The position numbers and the translations under genes were made by a program. This document shows, piece after piece, positions 10,801 through 17,414 of a DNA stretch of 64,000 nt; position 1 is the stretch's first letter, and each line of letters opens with the position of its first letter. Origin of the DNA: Flavobacterium sp. ACN2 (lineage in GTDB: Bacteria > Bacteroidota > Bacteroidia > Flavobacteriales > Flavobacteriaceae); NCBI RefSeq assembly GCF_002303885.1, contig NZ_MRCM01000001.1:62001-126000 (forward strand), in the 5' to 3' direction. A model generated the notes under the pieces. The model searched no databases. It was given only the letters and a program-made list of their open reading frames with translations, and was not told the DNA's origin.

Positions 10801-11020
10801 GAGGTGAAAGAATGTTAGAATCATCATCCTGATTAGCATTCTGATCGGTCTTTTTTTGAGAAAGCTGCTCTTTTTTCTGATTAGCAGTTGGCGATTGTAC
10901 GGCCGTCTGCGCATTAGATGTTTTGTTTTTTGGAAAAGGAGACTGAGCCATTCCAGCGGAACAGACCAAGAAACCTAACAAAAGAAACAAATACCTGGGT
11001 TTAGAGTAAATCTGGTTCAT
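4883..11020 (-). CDS. Secreted M4 (thermolysin-like) metallopeptidase, multidomain, T9SS substrate
   Basis: A 2045-aa secreted endopeptidase. Order: signal peptide (to about residue 25), a Gln/Ser/Lys-rich stretch, an FTP/PepSY-type propeptide (about 120-300), and a thermolysin-like catalytic domain with zinc motif HELTH (about residues 455-459) and downstream NESFSD (about 478), the third zinc ligand region. After that come CARDB/Ig-like modules, at least three MAM/jelly-roll-like repeats and PKD/Ig-like repeats. It ends in a type A T9SS sorting domain (FRVFPNPVADNVNIF to YTAKIIKK). An in-frame TTG at 11095 gives a longer ORF, but that extension has no signal peptide. ATG at 11020 starts one directly. 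Most M4 enzymes are 500-800 aa, so the C-terminal two-thirds is an unusually long adhesive region. Confidence 0.93.
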   Translation of the reverse strand: MNQIYSKPRYLFLLLGFLVCSAGMAQSPFPKNKTSNAQTAVQSPTANQKKEQLSQKKTDQNANQDDDSNILSPQKSVNGTALSQQESDDVNKRLKASQKLFDKSQSASTAKNVQSADSTKVRSFAKSSNLTIRNVFEVKRSDFELSSADKMQLRSVSDKHGRSLATYQQMHNAVPVEGAIYKVRDNKSKIEAFGHISKKLPANSNYKVNASAALQNALNTVNAKEYVWQSKKLSSLVHKKISTKPQGELVYVGPNFSSELTEYHLAWKYDIFATNPQSSQTIYVDANTGKVILKIDLSRDLHSSSSPIIDGRSTIGKGKARFSGDVTFGTTQYADGYRLETLEGKYKVPIYTLNMNHAEHASDEVLTEYIDEDNNWNDLYNKDHDEVAIDIHWGLQKTLNYYEEKFSRNSVDDKGMTIFGLAHLGTNVENASWTGGWAQFGDGKNQPFVSLAITGHELTHAVTQFSAGLIYQGESGAMNESFSDIFGVSIEFYAGRDTKNDIWLLGDELYSHGSLRSMANPKAQGQPDTYGGTNWVNPANISYDNGGVHINSGITNYWFYLLAEGGEGINDLNNSYTVKPIGLAKAEKIAYIALTEYLSPSSNFSDMRQATLMATEDLYGLGSEEFKQVTNAWYAIGVGTAYADRQITIVSVENPSTSCGPLKGDEPFYITLRNTGTSIIKADEVLNFKLRAMASALGRLITFYTNDGKVPFTKDLGIGEETTIEVKSTIPYQINATTYVEVKVDLNPIVDFGVEEGYSFVTGIYVATAQKDFDIKATALDLPMYTGDLLTTSYTPAITIFNLGCQDIPVGTVLKIGYADTKAGSATIWKDVTLQTAFKGNSEMKISFDTAVDLSAAGLHTYEAYVTYDKDPVTTNNSIINAAYSDVITQFPYSEGFERTPGGWNTKALSGNQKFVFQNYPATFRTVKSQYMWGMVDFKGTDRMGLNSDFVLESPIFDFTNVVSPYVEFDLYYLLHRTYDGLIVEYSEDKGKSWKKINTVNYPEIEHGNNLFDGAWFTGVNTQLRKDPYQIRLNELAGKKAAIRFHVKSDDYYDGFLGGFIDNILVSDAPYDLEVVSAQFDAGKCDINNNNAAVIAKITNNFATASQEVIITTKILDAAKVEVFSKSEKTTLNFAKFKDTINYSVPNINLKNIGEHTISVSVFPEDMAKDLKQGNNAVTLTYDNWNNEDMKVSVLPYKMDFEDDSKYKGWRTSENKGSAGWKHGVRADLGSPGWFLEDHTKFMASNDDKCNCDASNDMLVSPVFDLTNYKEAHLAFDGFGDPQQWSDGFVKVSIDGGTTWKEVFKMPYYGAWFGYNVDLSAYAGNSCVMVAFQQNDNGFFGNGFAVDNIEITSTKSNLQLSNLVVGETVYEDVPSHEFYIDARNVAYKTLEKVTIKYQILQNGNSIGEPVSLERTKTIRQGETLVYKIDGLPKLAAGNYEIKVQATADGEANTDVKSLTASFQVVEKALELNTEDFANLTQGSIFGSKGFISNQSDENYPWRAVTTPDNTYLTVPLKNRTGDANGKLLYSQLEGYYYYSELISPLYKLSASATALEFYYAMQSNVNDALIVDIKPVGGEWTEAWRATNQGTYVDTEWQKAVLNITKYAGKSVLFRFRHAKSDGYSYMVLDDLKVISEAVLDVSVQILSPKDICGNSEVKVRLTNEGQVAIKENSIQLDLEYSNTSEKISEAVASGIPVGESIDYTFIKQPKLDDSGDSHVFAVNAKMENDAIEQNNSIKNYVYQGVPSDFKMFDVSVIHAYAGKSVFLDAERNFSAKELEATSYKWSSGETTNSINVDKAGDYTVTATLENGCSLAEKVTVVFDTFESELPSGDVCGPEVVLNPGNYAAYEWFDGSTDPTFTTTESGDYFVTVYNEHGLGKIFTTTINVLENTVPEIQALEGNKITASSDATGYQWYLNGRPLPNATEKTVATIWEGSYSLQVTNAHGCTNMSAPIDSKGLLIGKLTNSFRVFPNPVADNVNIFLAEKAEGEVEMKIYSMEGNAIWSKTYSAVPSSVNVSQLATGVYILDCTVQGKKYTAKIIKK

Positions 11021-11088
11021 TTTTTTTAATTTAAAATTAGTATTAAGGCTGCGAGTTAATAGCATATGATGGTTCGCAGAAAACCACA

Positions 11089-11138
11089 AAAGCAAGTCCT
11101 GAGAATCAATTCGGCGGTTGATTCTTAGAACTTGCTTT
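11089..11138. repeat. 21-bp imperfect inverted repeat in the peptidase leader
   Basis: Arms 11089-11109 and 11118-11138 match at 19 of 21 positions, with an 8-nt loop. On the minus strand the 5' arm is the last codons of a 45-codon ORF, and the ORF's TGA (11108-11106) lies at the start of the 3' arm. Downstream on that strand is a broken U-rich stretch. On the plus strand the arm is followed by CGTTATTTTTT. It lies about 70 nt before the M4 start. Confidence 0.8.
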
Positions 11139-11243
11139 CGTTATTTTTTGTAGAATTTTTAAGAGCGCACTCTTTTTTGTTTTTGTTTCTTCTAGAAGTT
11201 CTTCCAAACTTTTAGAAGGTTCTTCTTTTTTTGTGGTATTCAT
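11106..11243 (-). CDS. Small hydrophilic 45-aa protein upstream of the M4 peptidase
   Basis: An uninterrupted ATG-to-TGA frame, MNTTKKEEPSKSLEELL at the start and ending NQPPN. It is Lys/Glu-rich, with a central amphipathic-helix-like part (LEELLEE, ALLKILQKI). It has no signal peptide or membrane segment. It lies between the TPR/LuxR regulator gene and the M4 peptidase on the same strand, and the end of its coding sequence forms one arm of a long hairpin. It may be a real small protein or a regulatory leader ORF. No family recognised. Codon use looks like its neighbours, but the length is too short to prove coding. The rest of the 11021-11406 gap shows no clear promoter match. Confidence 0.5.
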   Translation of the reverse strand: MNTTKKEEPSKSLEELLEETKTKKSALLKILQKITKASSKNQPPN

Positions 11244-11406
11244 CCAAACTTGTTTTTGATAATCGTTTGGTAAAAATAGACGGACGCTATAAGGCTCGAA
11301 AAAAAAGGACTAATGCAAAAACACTCGCAGACAGAAATAGAGCACTCAGAAAACACTCTTTTTAAATTAAAAATAACTATATCAAACAGTTACACTTAAA
11401 ATTATT

Positions 11407-13032
11407 TTACAACAAATCGCCTTTAAAACTGTTCAGATAAGTGGAAAGATTTACTTTTTCGTTGGTTAAATCGAACTTTTTGCGCAATCTAGTTCTGGCA
11501 TTTTCTATCGATTTAAAGGATTGTCCTGTAATTTGGGAAATTTCTTTTGTAGTTAAATCTAAATAAAGCAGCGCACAAAGTCGACGTTCTTTTGGAGTAA
11601 GTGTCGGATAATCGATGGTCAGTTTATCGAAGAAAGATTTATGAACCTGTTCAAAACTAATTTCAAATTCTTTCCAGATATCGGCATTCAAGTCTTTTTC
11701 CAGACGTTTCAAAACAATATCAATTGCCTGCTGTAATTCTTTGTTAGCAGTTTTAAGTTTGATTTTTTTAAGATCGGTCAGGATTTCGTTGATATTGTCG
11801 GTACGATGAATTTCGGCCATAGCCTTACCTACCAAAACCATATTTTTGGCTTCGAGACTTTGATTCAATTCCTGCTGTTTGGCTTTTAATTTTTCTTTTT
11901 CCAACTGATTGGTAATATTTCGGTTTCGATAACGGATCAGCAAAAGAATTAAAGTCAAAATTCCAATAACCAATATTAGTCCAACCACATAATACTTAAA
12001 TCTGGTTTTCTCTTCAACTAAAGTTCGAATCTGGCTTCGGACTTTATAATCTTGTTCGAGTTTTATTCTTTCTAGATTTACGGCCTTTTGTTCGATATTA
12101 ATACTGTCACTAATTTTATTGAACTGCTGAAAATAAAAAACCGCATTTTTATAATCACCCATTTTTAAATAGGCTTCATAAAGCATTTTGTTCAAACGCA
12201 TGCTAGAAAAACCAAATGGATTTCCTTGAGAATATTCTAAAGACTTTTTTGCATTTAAAATGACTTTATCCAGTTTTTTTTCTTGTAAATTATATTCGGA
12301 AAACGATTCAAAAACAAAGGCTTTTAGTGAATCATCGATAGGAGCATCTATTAATAAGAAAGCTTTTTCAAAATACAAATCAGCATTTTTTTTATCTCTT
12401 TTTAAACTATAAGCCCTAGCCAAATTGGTGTACACATAAACTGTTAAGGTATTGTTTTTTAGTTTTTTTGCAATTGCATCGGCTTTATGATAATAATGCA
12501 GGGATGAATCTAAGCTTTTACCAAGATAAGCTGTACCAATGTTGTTTAATATTTTTACCAGTTTTTCTGGCTGGTTCTTAGATTTCTGATAACGATATAC
12601 ATTTAGGAAATACTTGAGCGCTTTTTCTTGGTTATTGGTTTTTCCATAAGTAATGGCTAGGTTATTTTCTACCTGAACAATTTCATCTTGAATGTTATTG
12701 CTTTTATAAATTTCATAAGCCTTTAAATAATATTGCAAGGTAATATCTAGTACGTCTTTTGAACTGTAAATTCCTCCAGCAGATAAATAAACTTTAGCTA
12801 AAGCTAAATCGGCTTTGTCTGTTTTTTTTGCCTCTGTTTCAGCCAGCTCTACATATTTTATCGCTCTATCCCAATCAGAATCTTGAAGTTGGGAAGCAAT
12901 TTTTAGGGCTAAATCCACTTTTTTTTCATGATTGTCAATAGTATTTAAACTATCAATCCATTCTTTTGTTGAAGGTTGCGGATAAATATAAAAAGTGGTG
13001 AAAATAAAAAATATGCAAAGTAATCGACCCAT
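11407..13032 (-). CDS. TPR-containing membrane regulator with C-terminal LuxR-type HTH
   Basis: A 541-aa protein. It has an N-terminal signal/anchor (RLLCIFFIFTTFYIY), about six TPR-like repeats (residues 40-310), a transmembrane segment (YYVVGLILVIGILTLILLLI), a coiled coil, and a C-terminal LuxR-type helix-turn-helix (LTPKERRLCALLYLDLTTKEIS). This design is common in Bacteroidota. The TPR domain is periplasmic and the HTH would be held at the membrane. The ORF can be extended to a TTG at 13062, but that TTG is inside a -7 promoter element, so ATG 13032 is the start. It is upstream of and co-oriented with the M4 peptidase, making it a candidate regulator of it. Confidence 0.82.
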   Translation of the reverse strand: MGRLLCIFFIFTTFYIYPQPSTKEWIDSLNTIDNHEKKVDLALKIASQLQDSDWDRAIKYVELAETEAKKTDKADLALAKVYLSAGGIYSSKDVLDITLQYYLKAYEIYKSNNIQDEIVQVENNLAITYGKTNNQEKALKYFLNVYRYQKSKNQPEKLVKILNNIGTAYLGKSLDSSLHYYHKADAIAKKLKNNTLTVYVYTNLARAYSLKRDKKNADLYFEKAFLLIDAPIDDSLKAFVFESFSEYNLQEKKLDKVILNAKKSLEYSQGNPFGFSSMRLNKMLYEAYLKMGDYKNAVFYFQQFNKISDSINIEQKAVNLERIKLEQDYKVRSQIRTLVEEKTRFKYYVVGLILVIGILTLILLLIRYRNRNITNQLEKEKLKAKQQELNQSLEAKNMVLVGKAMAEIHRTDNINEILTDLKKIKLKTANKELQQAIDIVLKRLEKDLNADIWKEFEISFEQVHKSFFDKLTIDYPTLTPKERRLCALLYLDLTTKEISQITGQSFKSIENARTRLRKKFDLTNEKVNLSTYLNSFKGDLL

Positions 13033-13059
13033 CGCGTGTAAAAATGATAAAGATGGATT

Positions 13060-13088
13060 CAAAATTATACAAAATTATTAGTATTCAA
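13060..13088 (-). promoter_or_regulatory. Bacteroidota-type promoter of the TPR/LuxR gene
   Basis: Minus strand TTG (13088-13086), 18-nt spacer, TAATTTTG (13067-13060). This matches the flavobacterial TTG / TAnnTTTG consensus and spacing. Expected transcription start is about 20 nt before ATG 13032. It rules out the upstream TTG as the start codon. Confidence 0.65.
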
Positions 13089-13132
13089 CAACAAACAGAA
13101 GAAATAAATGATATCTAAAAAAGACCAAAAAG

Positions 13133-14044
13133 TTAATCATGATTTACAATCTGGCGAAAAAGCAGCAACTCTCCATTACTGTCTTTTTTCCAGACATTGA
13201 TGCTTTTCCCTTTTACATTTCCATGATTGTCACCATCGCGCCAATCAACACTGTAGAAACCAAATTCTACAATCGCTTTTTGTGCATAAATAATATTTGA
13301 AGTTTCAATCGAAATTTGTTCGATACGCAGTGTACCCGGTTTTTCATGTTCTGTAAAATAATCCGTAATTTCCTTTTCACCCGAAAGAATTGGAGTATAA
13401 TAAGTTAAATACATTGCGTCTGGCATAAACATTTTGGCATGCTCTGCTCCTTGCCTATTTTGAACCAGCTCTTTAATGGTTTTATTTCTTTCTTTTACCT
13501 CCAAAGTTAATTTGTCTGTCGGAATATATTTTTTAGTCTTTGGAATTTCGATATCGTTTATATCTGGAATATTTTTATCATCAAAATAACTTGATGAACC
13601 CCAAATTTCAGCTGCAATTGTTGGAGGCACGCCCTTTTTTGAAGGCTTTTTCCATAAAACAGCATATTTTCCAATATAAGAAAACGCTTTCTGTTCGTTT
13701 AGATTTAAGTCTTCATTAAAAGTTCCTATTTCCAAAACATAGTTTCCAAAATCCTGTAATTCTAAAATTGTTTTTTGATAGGAAGTAATTTTTGCCTGTT
13801 TCAACCATTGTTTGTAGAAATCCCGAATCGTTTTTATACCCACTCGTTGTCTGCTATGCTCAGGCATAAAGATGGCTTGATCTGTATACGCTTTTACTAA
13901 ATCGTCTTCATTCCCTTTTGTAAAAGCAATTGCAAATGAGGCATTATAATCTTCAATCTGCTTTTTAATACCCGAATTTGTGCTGTTTTCCTGAGCAAAA
14001 CTACCGACTGCAAAAAGGAAAAAGATAAAACTTAACCTATTCAT
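13133..14044 (-). CDS. Secreted tandem SnoaL/DUF4440-like (NTF2-fold) protein
   Basis: A 303-aa protein with a signal peptide (MNRLSFIFFLFAVGSFA-Q). Two NTF2-fold units follow. The first (about residues 25-150) contains AFTKGNEDDLVKAYTDQAIFMPE, the DUF4440/SnoaL signature. The second (about 180-303) contains a similar NRQGAEHAKMFMPDAMYLTYY. Such domains bind small ligands or act as isomerase-like folds, and no catalytic role can be assigned. A TTG at 14068 extends the ORF by eight residues but spoils the signal peptide, so ATG 14044 was chosen. It reads in the same direction as the TPR/LuxR gene 70 nt downstream, which has its own promoter. Confidence 0.78.
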   Translation of the reverse strand: MNRLSFIFFLFAVGSFAQENSTNSGIKKQIEDYNASFAIAFTKGNEDDLVKAYTDQAIFMPEHSRQRVGIKTIRDFYKQWLKQAKITSYQKTILELQDFGNYVLEIGTFNEDLNLNEQKAFSYIGKYAVLWKKPSKKGVPPTIAAEIWGSSSYFDDKNIPDINDIEIPKTKKYIPTDKLTLEVKERNKTIKELVQNRQGAEHAKMFMPDAMYLTYYTPILSGEKEITDYFTEHEKPGTLRIEQISIETSNIIYAQKAIVEFGFYSVDWRDGDNHGNVKGKSINVWKKDSNGELLLFRQIVNHD

Positions 14045-14377
14045 ACCAGAAATTATTTTATTGAACAATAAATATACAAAATATTAATATTCAATATCTT
14101 ACAGTTAAAAAAAATATAAAAACAGGAATTAAAATCAATCGTTTAGAACATTTTCCCCTTTCATATATAAAAGAAAGAATCTTCAAAATCTCACAAGAAT
14201 ATATAGATAATTCAGTTTCAGCAGAAAACACTTTAATTTTGCTTATAAAGAAGTTAATTTTTCGACAAATAATTCCTAGCAAGACAATATTTGGTTTCAT
14301 AAAATGTTTATATATAAAAGATTATGATGCATCTAATTTTTTAAATCAATACCACACAAGATTAATAGTAGAAAAAC

Positions 14378-14971
14378 ATGAAAAAAATATTTTTGATAAT
14401 TGCCTTTGCTTCCTTTTCATTGCACAGTTTTGCTCAGGAACTTGATAATAAATTCAAATCGATTCCGGCAAAAAAATCTCCTGTAAAAGAAGTTATTCCG
14501 CCAGCAGAAGCTTCCCCTAAAGAAAACCCGCCAGCGCCTATTGAGAAGCCTGCACCGCTTCAGGTTAATCCAGACGAGTTGTTTAAAGACACTAATCTTT
14601 ATAAGCCAGAAGCAAATGTTGAGGGAATATTTTATAGAAGAAATCAGTTTTTAGGTAATTTCAATACAACAGCCGTTACTTCGACCATTATGTATCGCGA
14701 TGCCGCTTTTGTAGATGGCGATAAAGTAAAAGTATACTTAAACGATCAAGTAATTGAGCCTGAAGTTTTCTTAAATGGTGATTTTAAAAGTGTGAAAATA
14801 AACTTAGTAAAAGGAATCAACAAAATTGACATTGAAGCTTTAAACGAAGGTTTTGCTTCTCCAAATACAGCCGAATTTAAAGTTTATGACGATAAAGGCC
14901 AGGTTATTTCGTCAAGCGAATGGAATGTTGGTACGGGCTACAAAGCTGTTATTGTATTAGTTAAAGAATAA
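14378..14971 (+). CDS. Secreted protein of unknown function with Pro-rich linker
   Basis: A 197-aa protein with a clear signal peptide (MKKIFLIIAFASFSLHSFA-Q). A Lys/Pro/Glu-rich disordered linker (about residues 30-65, KESPAPIEKP-like) follows. Then comes a compact beta-rich domain (about 75-197) with YKPEANVEGIFYRRNQFLG, VKVYLNDQVIEPEVFLNG and NVGTGYKAVIVLVKE. I do not recognise the family. The C-terminal domain looks like a small Ig-like or carbohydrate-binding sandwich, which is a guess. It is monocistronic, with a strong terminator about 40 nt after the stop. The 14045-14377 gap before it is very AT-rich, and I see no convincing element in it. Confidence 0.8.
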   Translation: MKKIFLIIAFASFSLHSFAQELDNKFKSIPAKKSPVKEVIPPAEASPKENPPAPIEKPAPLQVNPDELFKDTNLYKPEANVEGIFYRRNQFLGNFNTTAVTSTIMYRDAAFVDGDKVKVYLNDQVIEPEVFLNGDFKSVKINLVKGINKIDIEALNEGFASPNTAEFKVYDDKGQVISSSEWNVGTGYKAVIVLVKE

Positions 14972-15012
14972 AATTTTCTAACAGAAATCGTTTGAAATCA
15001 TAAAAAACACTT

Positions 15013-15039
15013 AAAACTGCTGATCTCAGCAGTTTTTTT
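15013..15039 (+). terminator. Rho-independent terminator after the 14378 gene
   Basis: AAAACTGCTGA / TCAGCAGTTTT stem with a tiny loop, running into seven T. It closes the secreted-protein gene just upstream of the GNAT-MarR promoter. Confidence 0.9.
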
Positions 15040-15040
15040 G

Positions 15041-15071
15041 TTGTATATATGTAGTTAACTACGTAGTTTTG
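15041..15071 (+). promoter_or_regulatory. Promoter with palindromic operator for the GNAT-MarR operon
   Basis: TTG (15041-15043), 20-nt spacer, TAGTTTTG (15064-15071), fitting the TTG / TAnnTTTG consensus. The spacer holds the perfect 12-bp palindrome GTAGTTAACTAC (15051-15062). A repressor bound there would block the promoter. MarR proteins bind palindromes of this kind and commonly autoregulate, so this is the likely operator of the MarR gene at 15585. Confidence 0.65.
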
Positions 15072-15096
15072 TACACATATTTAATTTACAAGACAA

Positions 15097-15582
15097 ATGC
15101 AAATTCAGCCTATACAAAATAAGTACGAAAATGAAATCGTAGATTTGATTTTACACATTCAGCAAAAAGAATTTAATGTTCCTGTGACTTTAGAAGATCA
15201 GCCTGATTTATTGGACATTGAAAACTTTTACTATAAGCCAGGCGGGATTTTTCTTGGTGCTTTTATAGACGAAAAATTAGTTGGCACAATTGCTTTGGTA
15301 AAATTCAATTCTGAAGCTGCAGCAATCAGAAAAATGTTCGTTAAGAAAGAATACAGAGGTAAAGAATTTCAAATTGCTCAGCAATTATTAGAGCAACTAA
15401 TTGCATACAGCAAAGAAAAAGGAATTAAAGACTTATATTTAGGAACGGTTTCTTTATTGCAGGCGGCTTTACGTTTTTACGAAAAGAATAATTTTGTAAC
15501 AATCGAAAAAGAAGCGCTTCCAACTGATTTTCCATTAATGAAACCCGATAATGTTTTTTGTCATTTAAACCTAAATCAATAA
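15097..15582 (+). CDS. GNAT family N-acetyltransferase
   Basis: A 161-aa protein with a GNAT fold. GGIFLGAFIDEKLVGTIALV forms beta strands 2-4, IRKMFVKKEYRGKEFQIAQQLL is the acetyl-CoA-binding motif A region, and LYLGTVSLLQAALRFYEKNNF is motif B. Motif A has RGKEFQIA rather than the usual R/QGxGxG/A, a mild deviation. The substrate is unknown. The stop is two bases before the MarR ATG, so the two form an operon. Confidence 0.85.
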   Translation: MQIQPIQNKYENEIVDLILHIQQKEFNVPVTLEDQPDLLDIENFYYKPGGIFLGAFIDEKLVGTIALVKFNSEAAAIRKMFVKKEYRGKEFQIAQQLLEQLIAYSKEKGIKDLYLGTVSLLQAALRFYEKNNFVTIEKEALPTDFPLMKPDNVFCHLNLNQ

Positions 15583-15584
15583 AA

Positions 15585-16058
15585 ATGAATATAATTGACG
15601 AGATTGGAATATTAGCCATATCAACGCGGTTGCAGCGTCTGAGCGAACAGTTGCGCAAAGACGGTGCTTTAATTTATAAATCTTTTGATATTGATTTTGA
15701 ACCGAAATGGTTTCCTGTAATCTATACGCTTCACATTAAAGAAATGCTAAGTGTTGTAGAAATTGCGAGCGAAATTGGCTATAGCCATCCGTCAACTATA
15801 AGTTTATTGAAGGAATTAGAAAAACAAAAACTTATCAGTTCTAAAAAAGACAAATTAGACGAACGCAAGAGATTAATTGTGCTTACCGCCAAAGGAAAAG
15901 AACTGGTCGTAAAAATGCAACCCGTTTGGACGGTGATGAAAAATGCTTTAAACGAAATCACCGATAATCAGAACAATCTTTTGAGAGCTATTGAAGAAAC
16001 GGAGCAAAAACTGGCTACACAAGGATTTTTTAAGAGAATTTCAGAATTCAAAAGCTGA
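15585..16058 (+). CDS. MarR family transcriptional regulator
   Basis: A 157-aa protein with a winged helix-turn-helix. MLSVVEIASEIGYSHPSTISLLKELEKQKL is the recognition region and DKLDERKRLIVLTAKGKEL the wing with the MarR DxRxR-type signature. Helices at both ends serve dimerisation. An upstream TTG at 15558 would overlap the GNAT gene. ATG 15585, two bases after its stop, is preferred. It probably represses its own operon through the palindrome at 15051-15062. It is convergent with the HxlR gene, with the two stop codons almost touching. Confidence 0.9.
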   Translation: MNIIDEIGILAISTRLQRLSEQLRKDGALIYKSFDIDFEPKWFPVIYTLHIKEMLSVVEIASEIGYSHPSTISLLKELEKQKLISSKKDKLDERKRLIVLTAKGKELVVKMQPVWTVMKNALNEITDNQNNLLRAIEETEQKLATQGFFKRISEFKS

Positions 16059-16059
16059 T

Positions 16060-16416
16060 TTACTCTTTACCCGTAATCTTTTTTCTGTGATTATGTCCCC
16101 ATTTTGCTAAAGAATCAATTACCTCTTTTAAAGTATGCCCATATTCTGTTAACTGATATTCGACCGTTATGGGCTGCGTATTCAAAACAGTTCTTGTAAC
16201 CAATTGATTTTCTTCAAGGTTTTTTAGTTCTCTGCTCAACATTTTTCCCGAAATGCCTTCTACTTCCCGCAATAAATCGGTAAATCTTAAGGTGTTAAAA
16301 CAAAGTGATGCAATTATAGAAATTTTCCATCTTCCGTTTAAGATGTACATAGCATCATGCACCGCCATAATGTGCTGCGTGCATTTTTTAGGATCGTGGT
16401 CGAGTTGTTTTAGCAT
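16060..16416 (-). CDS. HxlR family transcriptional regulator
   Basis: A 118-aa protein of typical HxlR length. CTQHIMAVHDAMYILNGRWKISII carries the HxlR signature (Cys near residue 13, then GRWK). A wHTH follows (LRFTDLLREVEGISGKMLSRELKNLEENQLV), and then the wing (VEYQLTEYGHTLKEVI). The N-terminal Cys in this family often senses electrophiles or oxidants. It is divergent from a nitroreductase gene with a 107-bp shared control region, the standard arrangement for an HxlR-controlled reductase. Confidence 0.92.
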   Translation of the reverse strand: MLKQLDHDPKKCTQHIMAVHDAMYILNGRWKISIIASLCFNTLRFTDLLREVEGISGKMLSRELKNLEENQLVTRTVLNTQPITVEYQLTEYGHTLKEVIDSLAKWGHNHRKKITGKE

Positions 16417-16424
16417 GTTCTATT

Positions 16425-16496
16425 ATAAGTTACCTCGATGTTACAGTTACTTTTGGTAATCGGATGACAAAAATACACTTAAAGTGTTTACATTTG
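16425..16496 (+). promoter_or_regulatory. Control region between the HxlR and nitroreductase genes
   Basis: Plus-strand TACATTTG (16489-16496) matches the -7 consensus, 27 nt before the nitroreductase ATG. Immediately upstream is the inverted repeat ACACTT-A-AAGTGT (16475-16487), a candidate HxlR operator. Three GTTAC direct repeats lie at about 16428-16450 near the HxlR start. No clear -33 TTG is seen at the right distance, which would suit an activated or regulated promoter. Confidence 0.5.
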
Positions 16497-16523
16497 AAAA
16501 CAATTTTAAATTAATAAAAAAAA

Positions 16524-17156
16524 ATGGCCTTAATAGATGCACTAAAGTGGCGTTATGCTACAAAAAAAATGAACGGACAAGCTGTTCCGCAAGAAAAAGT
16601 AGATTATATTCTTGAAGCTGCAAAGCTTGCTCCATCTTCTTCTGGATTACAGCCTTACAAGATTTTCGTTATCACAAACAAAGAATTAAAAGACAAACTT
16701 AGAGCGGTTAGTTTTGACCAGAGTCAAGTTACAGATGCTTCTCACGTTTTGGTATGGGCTGCTTGGGACGGTTATAGTTTAGAAAAAATTTCTGCTGTTT
16801 TTGACAGAACAATTGCTGAAAGAGGAATTCCTGCTGATGCAATGGACGAATACAAACAAAGACTTTGGGGAATGTACGAGCCGCTTGGACAAGAATGGCA
16901 CGCTAACCACGCTGCAAAACAAGCTTACATTTCGTTTGGTGTTGCAATCGCTGCAGCTGCAGAACAAGAAGTAGATGCAACTCCAATGGAAGGTTTTATT
17001 CCTGCTGAAGTAGACAGCCTTTTAGGTTTAAACGAACTTGGATTAAAGAGTGTTTTAGTTTTACCTCTAGGATACAGAGATCATGAAAATGATTGGTTGG
17101 TAAACATGAAAAAAGTAAGAACTCCGCAAGAAGATTTTATAACAGAAATCAAGTAA
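16524..17156 (+). CDS. NAD(P)H-dependent nitroreductase family oxidoreductase (NfsB-like)
   Basis: A 210-aa FMN enzyme. DALKWRYATKKMNGQAVPQEK at the N-terminus and LAPSSSGLQPYKIFVITN are the FMN-binding nitroreductase signature. VLPLGYRDHENDWLVNMKKVR at the C-terminus is typical of the NfsB/YfkO group. It would reduce quinones, nitroaromatics or enals with NAD(P)H as a cytoplasmic dimer. It is controlled with the divergent HxlR gene. A hairpin terminator follows. Confidence 0.9.
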   Translation: MALIDALKWRYATKKMNGQAVPQEKVDYILEAAKLAPSSSGLQPYKIFVITNKELKDKLRAVSFDQSQVTDASHVLVWAAWDGYSLEKISAVFDRTIAERGIPADAMDEYKQRLWGMYEPLGQEWHANHAAKQAYISFGVAIAAAAEQEVDATPMEGFIPAEVDSLLGLNELGLKSVLVLPLGYRDHENDWLVNMKKVRTPQEDFITEIK

Positions 17157-17178
17157 AAAATTATTTTTTGCTTAAATG

Positions 17179-17226
17179 AAAATGCTTTTGAAATGGTGCA
17201 GCAGCGCTTTTTCAGAAGCATTTTTC
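17179..17226 (+). terminator. Terminator after the nitroreductase gene
   Basis: AAAATGCTTTTGAA pairs with TTCAGAAGCATTTT, with one extra base in a stem of about 12 bp, followed by TTTTTC. It lies about 25 nt past the stop codon. Confidence 0.7.
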
Positions 17227-17364
17227 GTTTAATTATTTCATTTTCAAATCAAAACAAAATTCAATTGAAGAAATCAGAAAAACTGATTTTTAGAACTTAT
17301 GTTAATTTTATTATTTGCCTAAAAATAGGTACGCATTACGGATAATTAAATAATATTGTATAAC

Positions 17365-17372
17365 TAATTTTG
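17365..17372 (+). promoter_or_regulatory. -7 element of the roadblock-like gene
   Basis: TAATTTTG matches TAnnTTTG, about 43 nt before the ATG. No TTG is found at -33, so only half of the promoter is supported. Confidence 0.45.
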
Positions 17373-17414
17373 CTTTATCCAAAACGATTCATTCTAATTA
17401 AATCCTAAAAACCT

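Noticed and set aside
11089..11138. Hairpin as a plain plus-strand terminator
   Set aside because: It is followed by TTATTTTTT on the plus strand, but no plus-strand gene precedes it.
14091..14300. 69-codon minus-strand ORF in the AT-rich gap
   Set aside because: Low-complexity hydrophobic composition, no promoter, and it occupies the upstream region of the 14378 gene.
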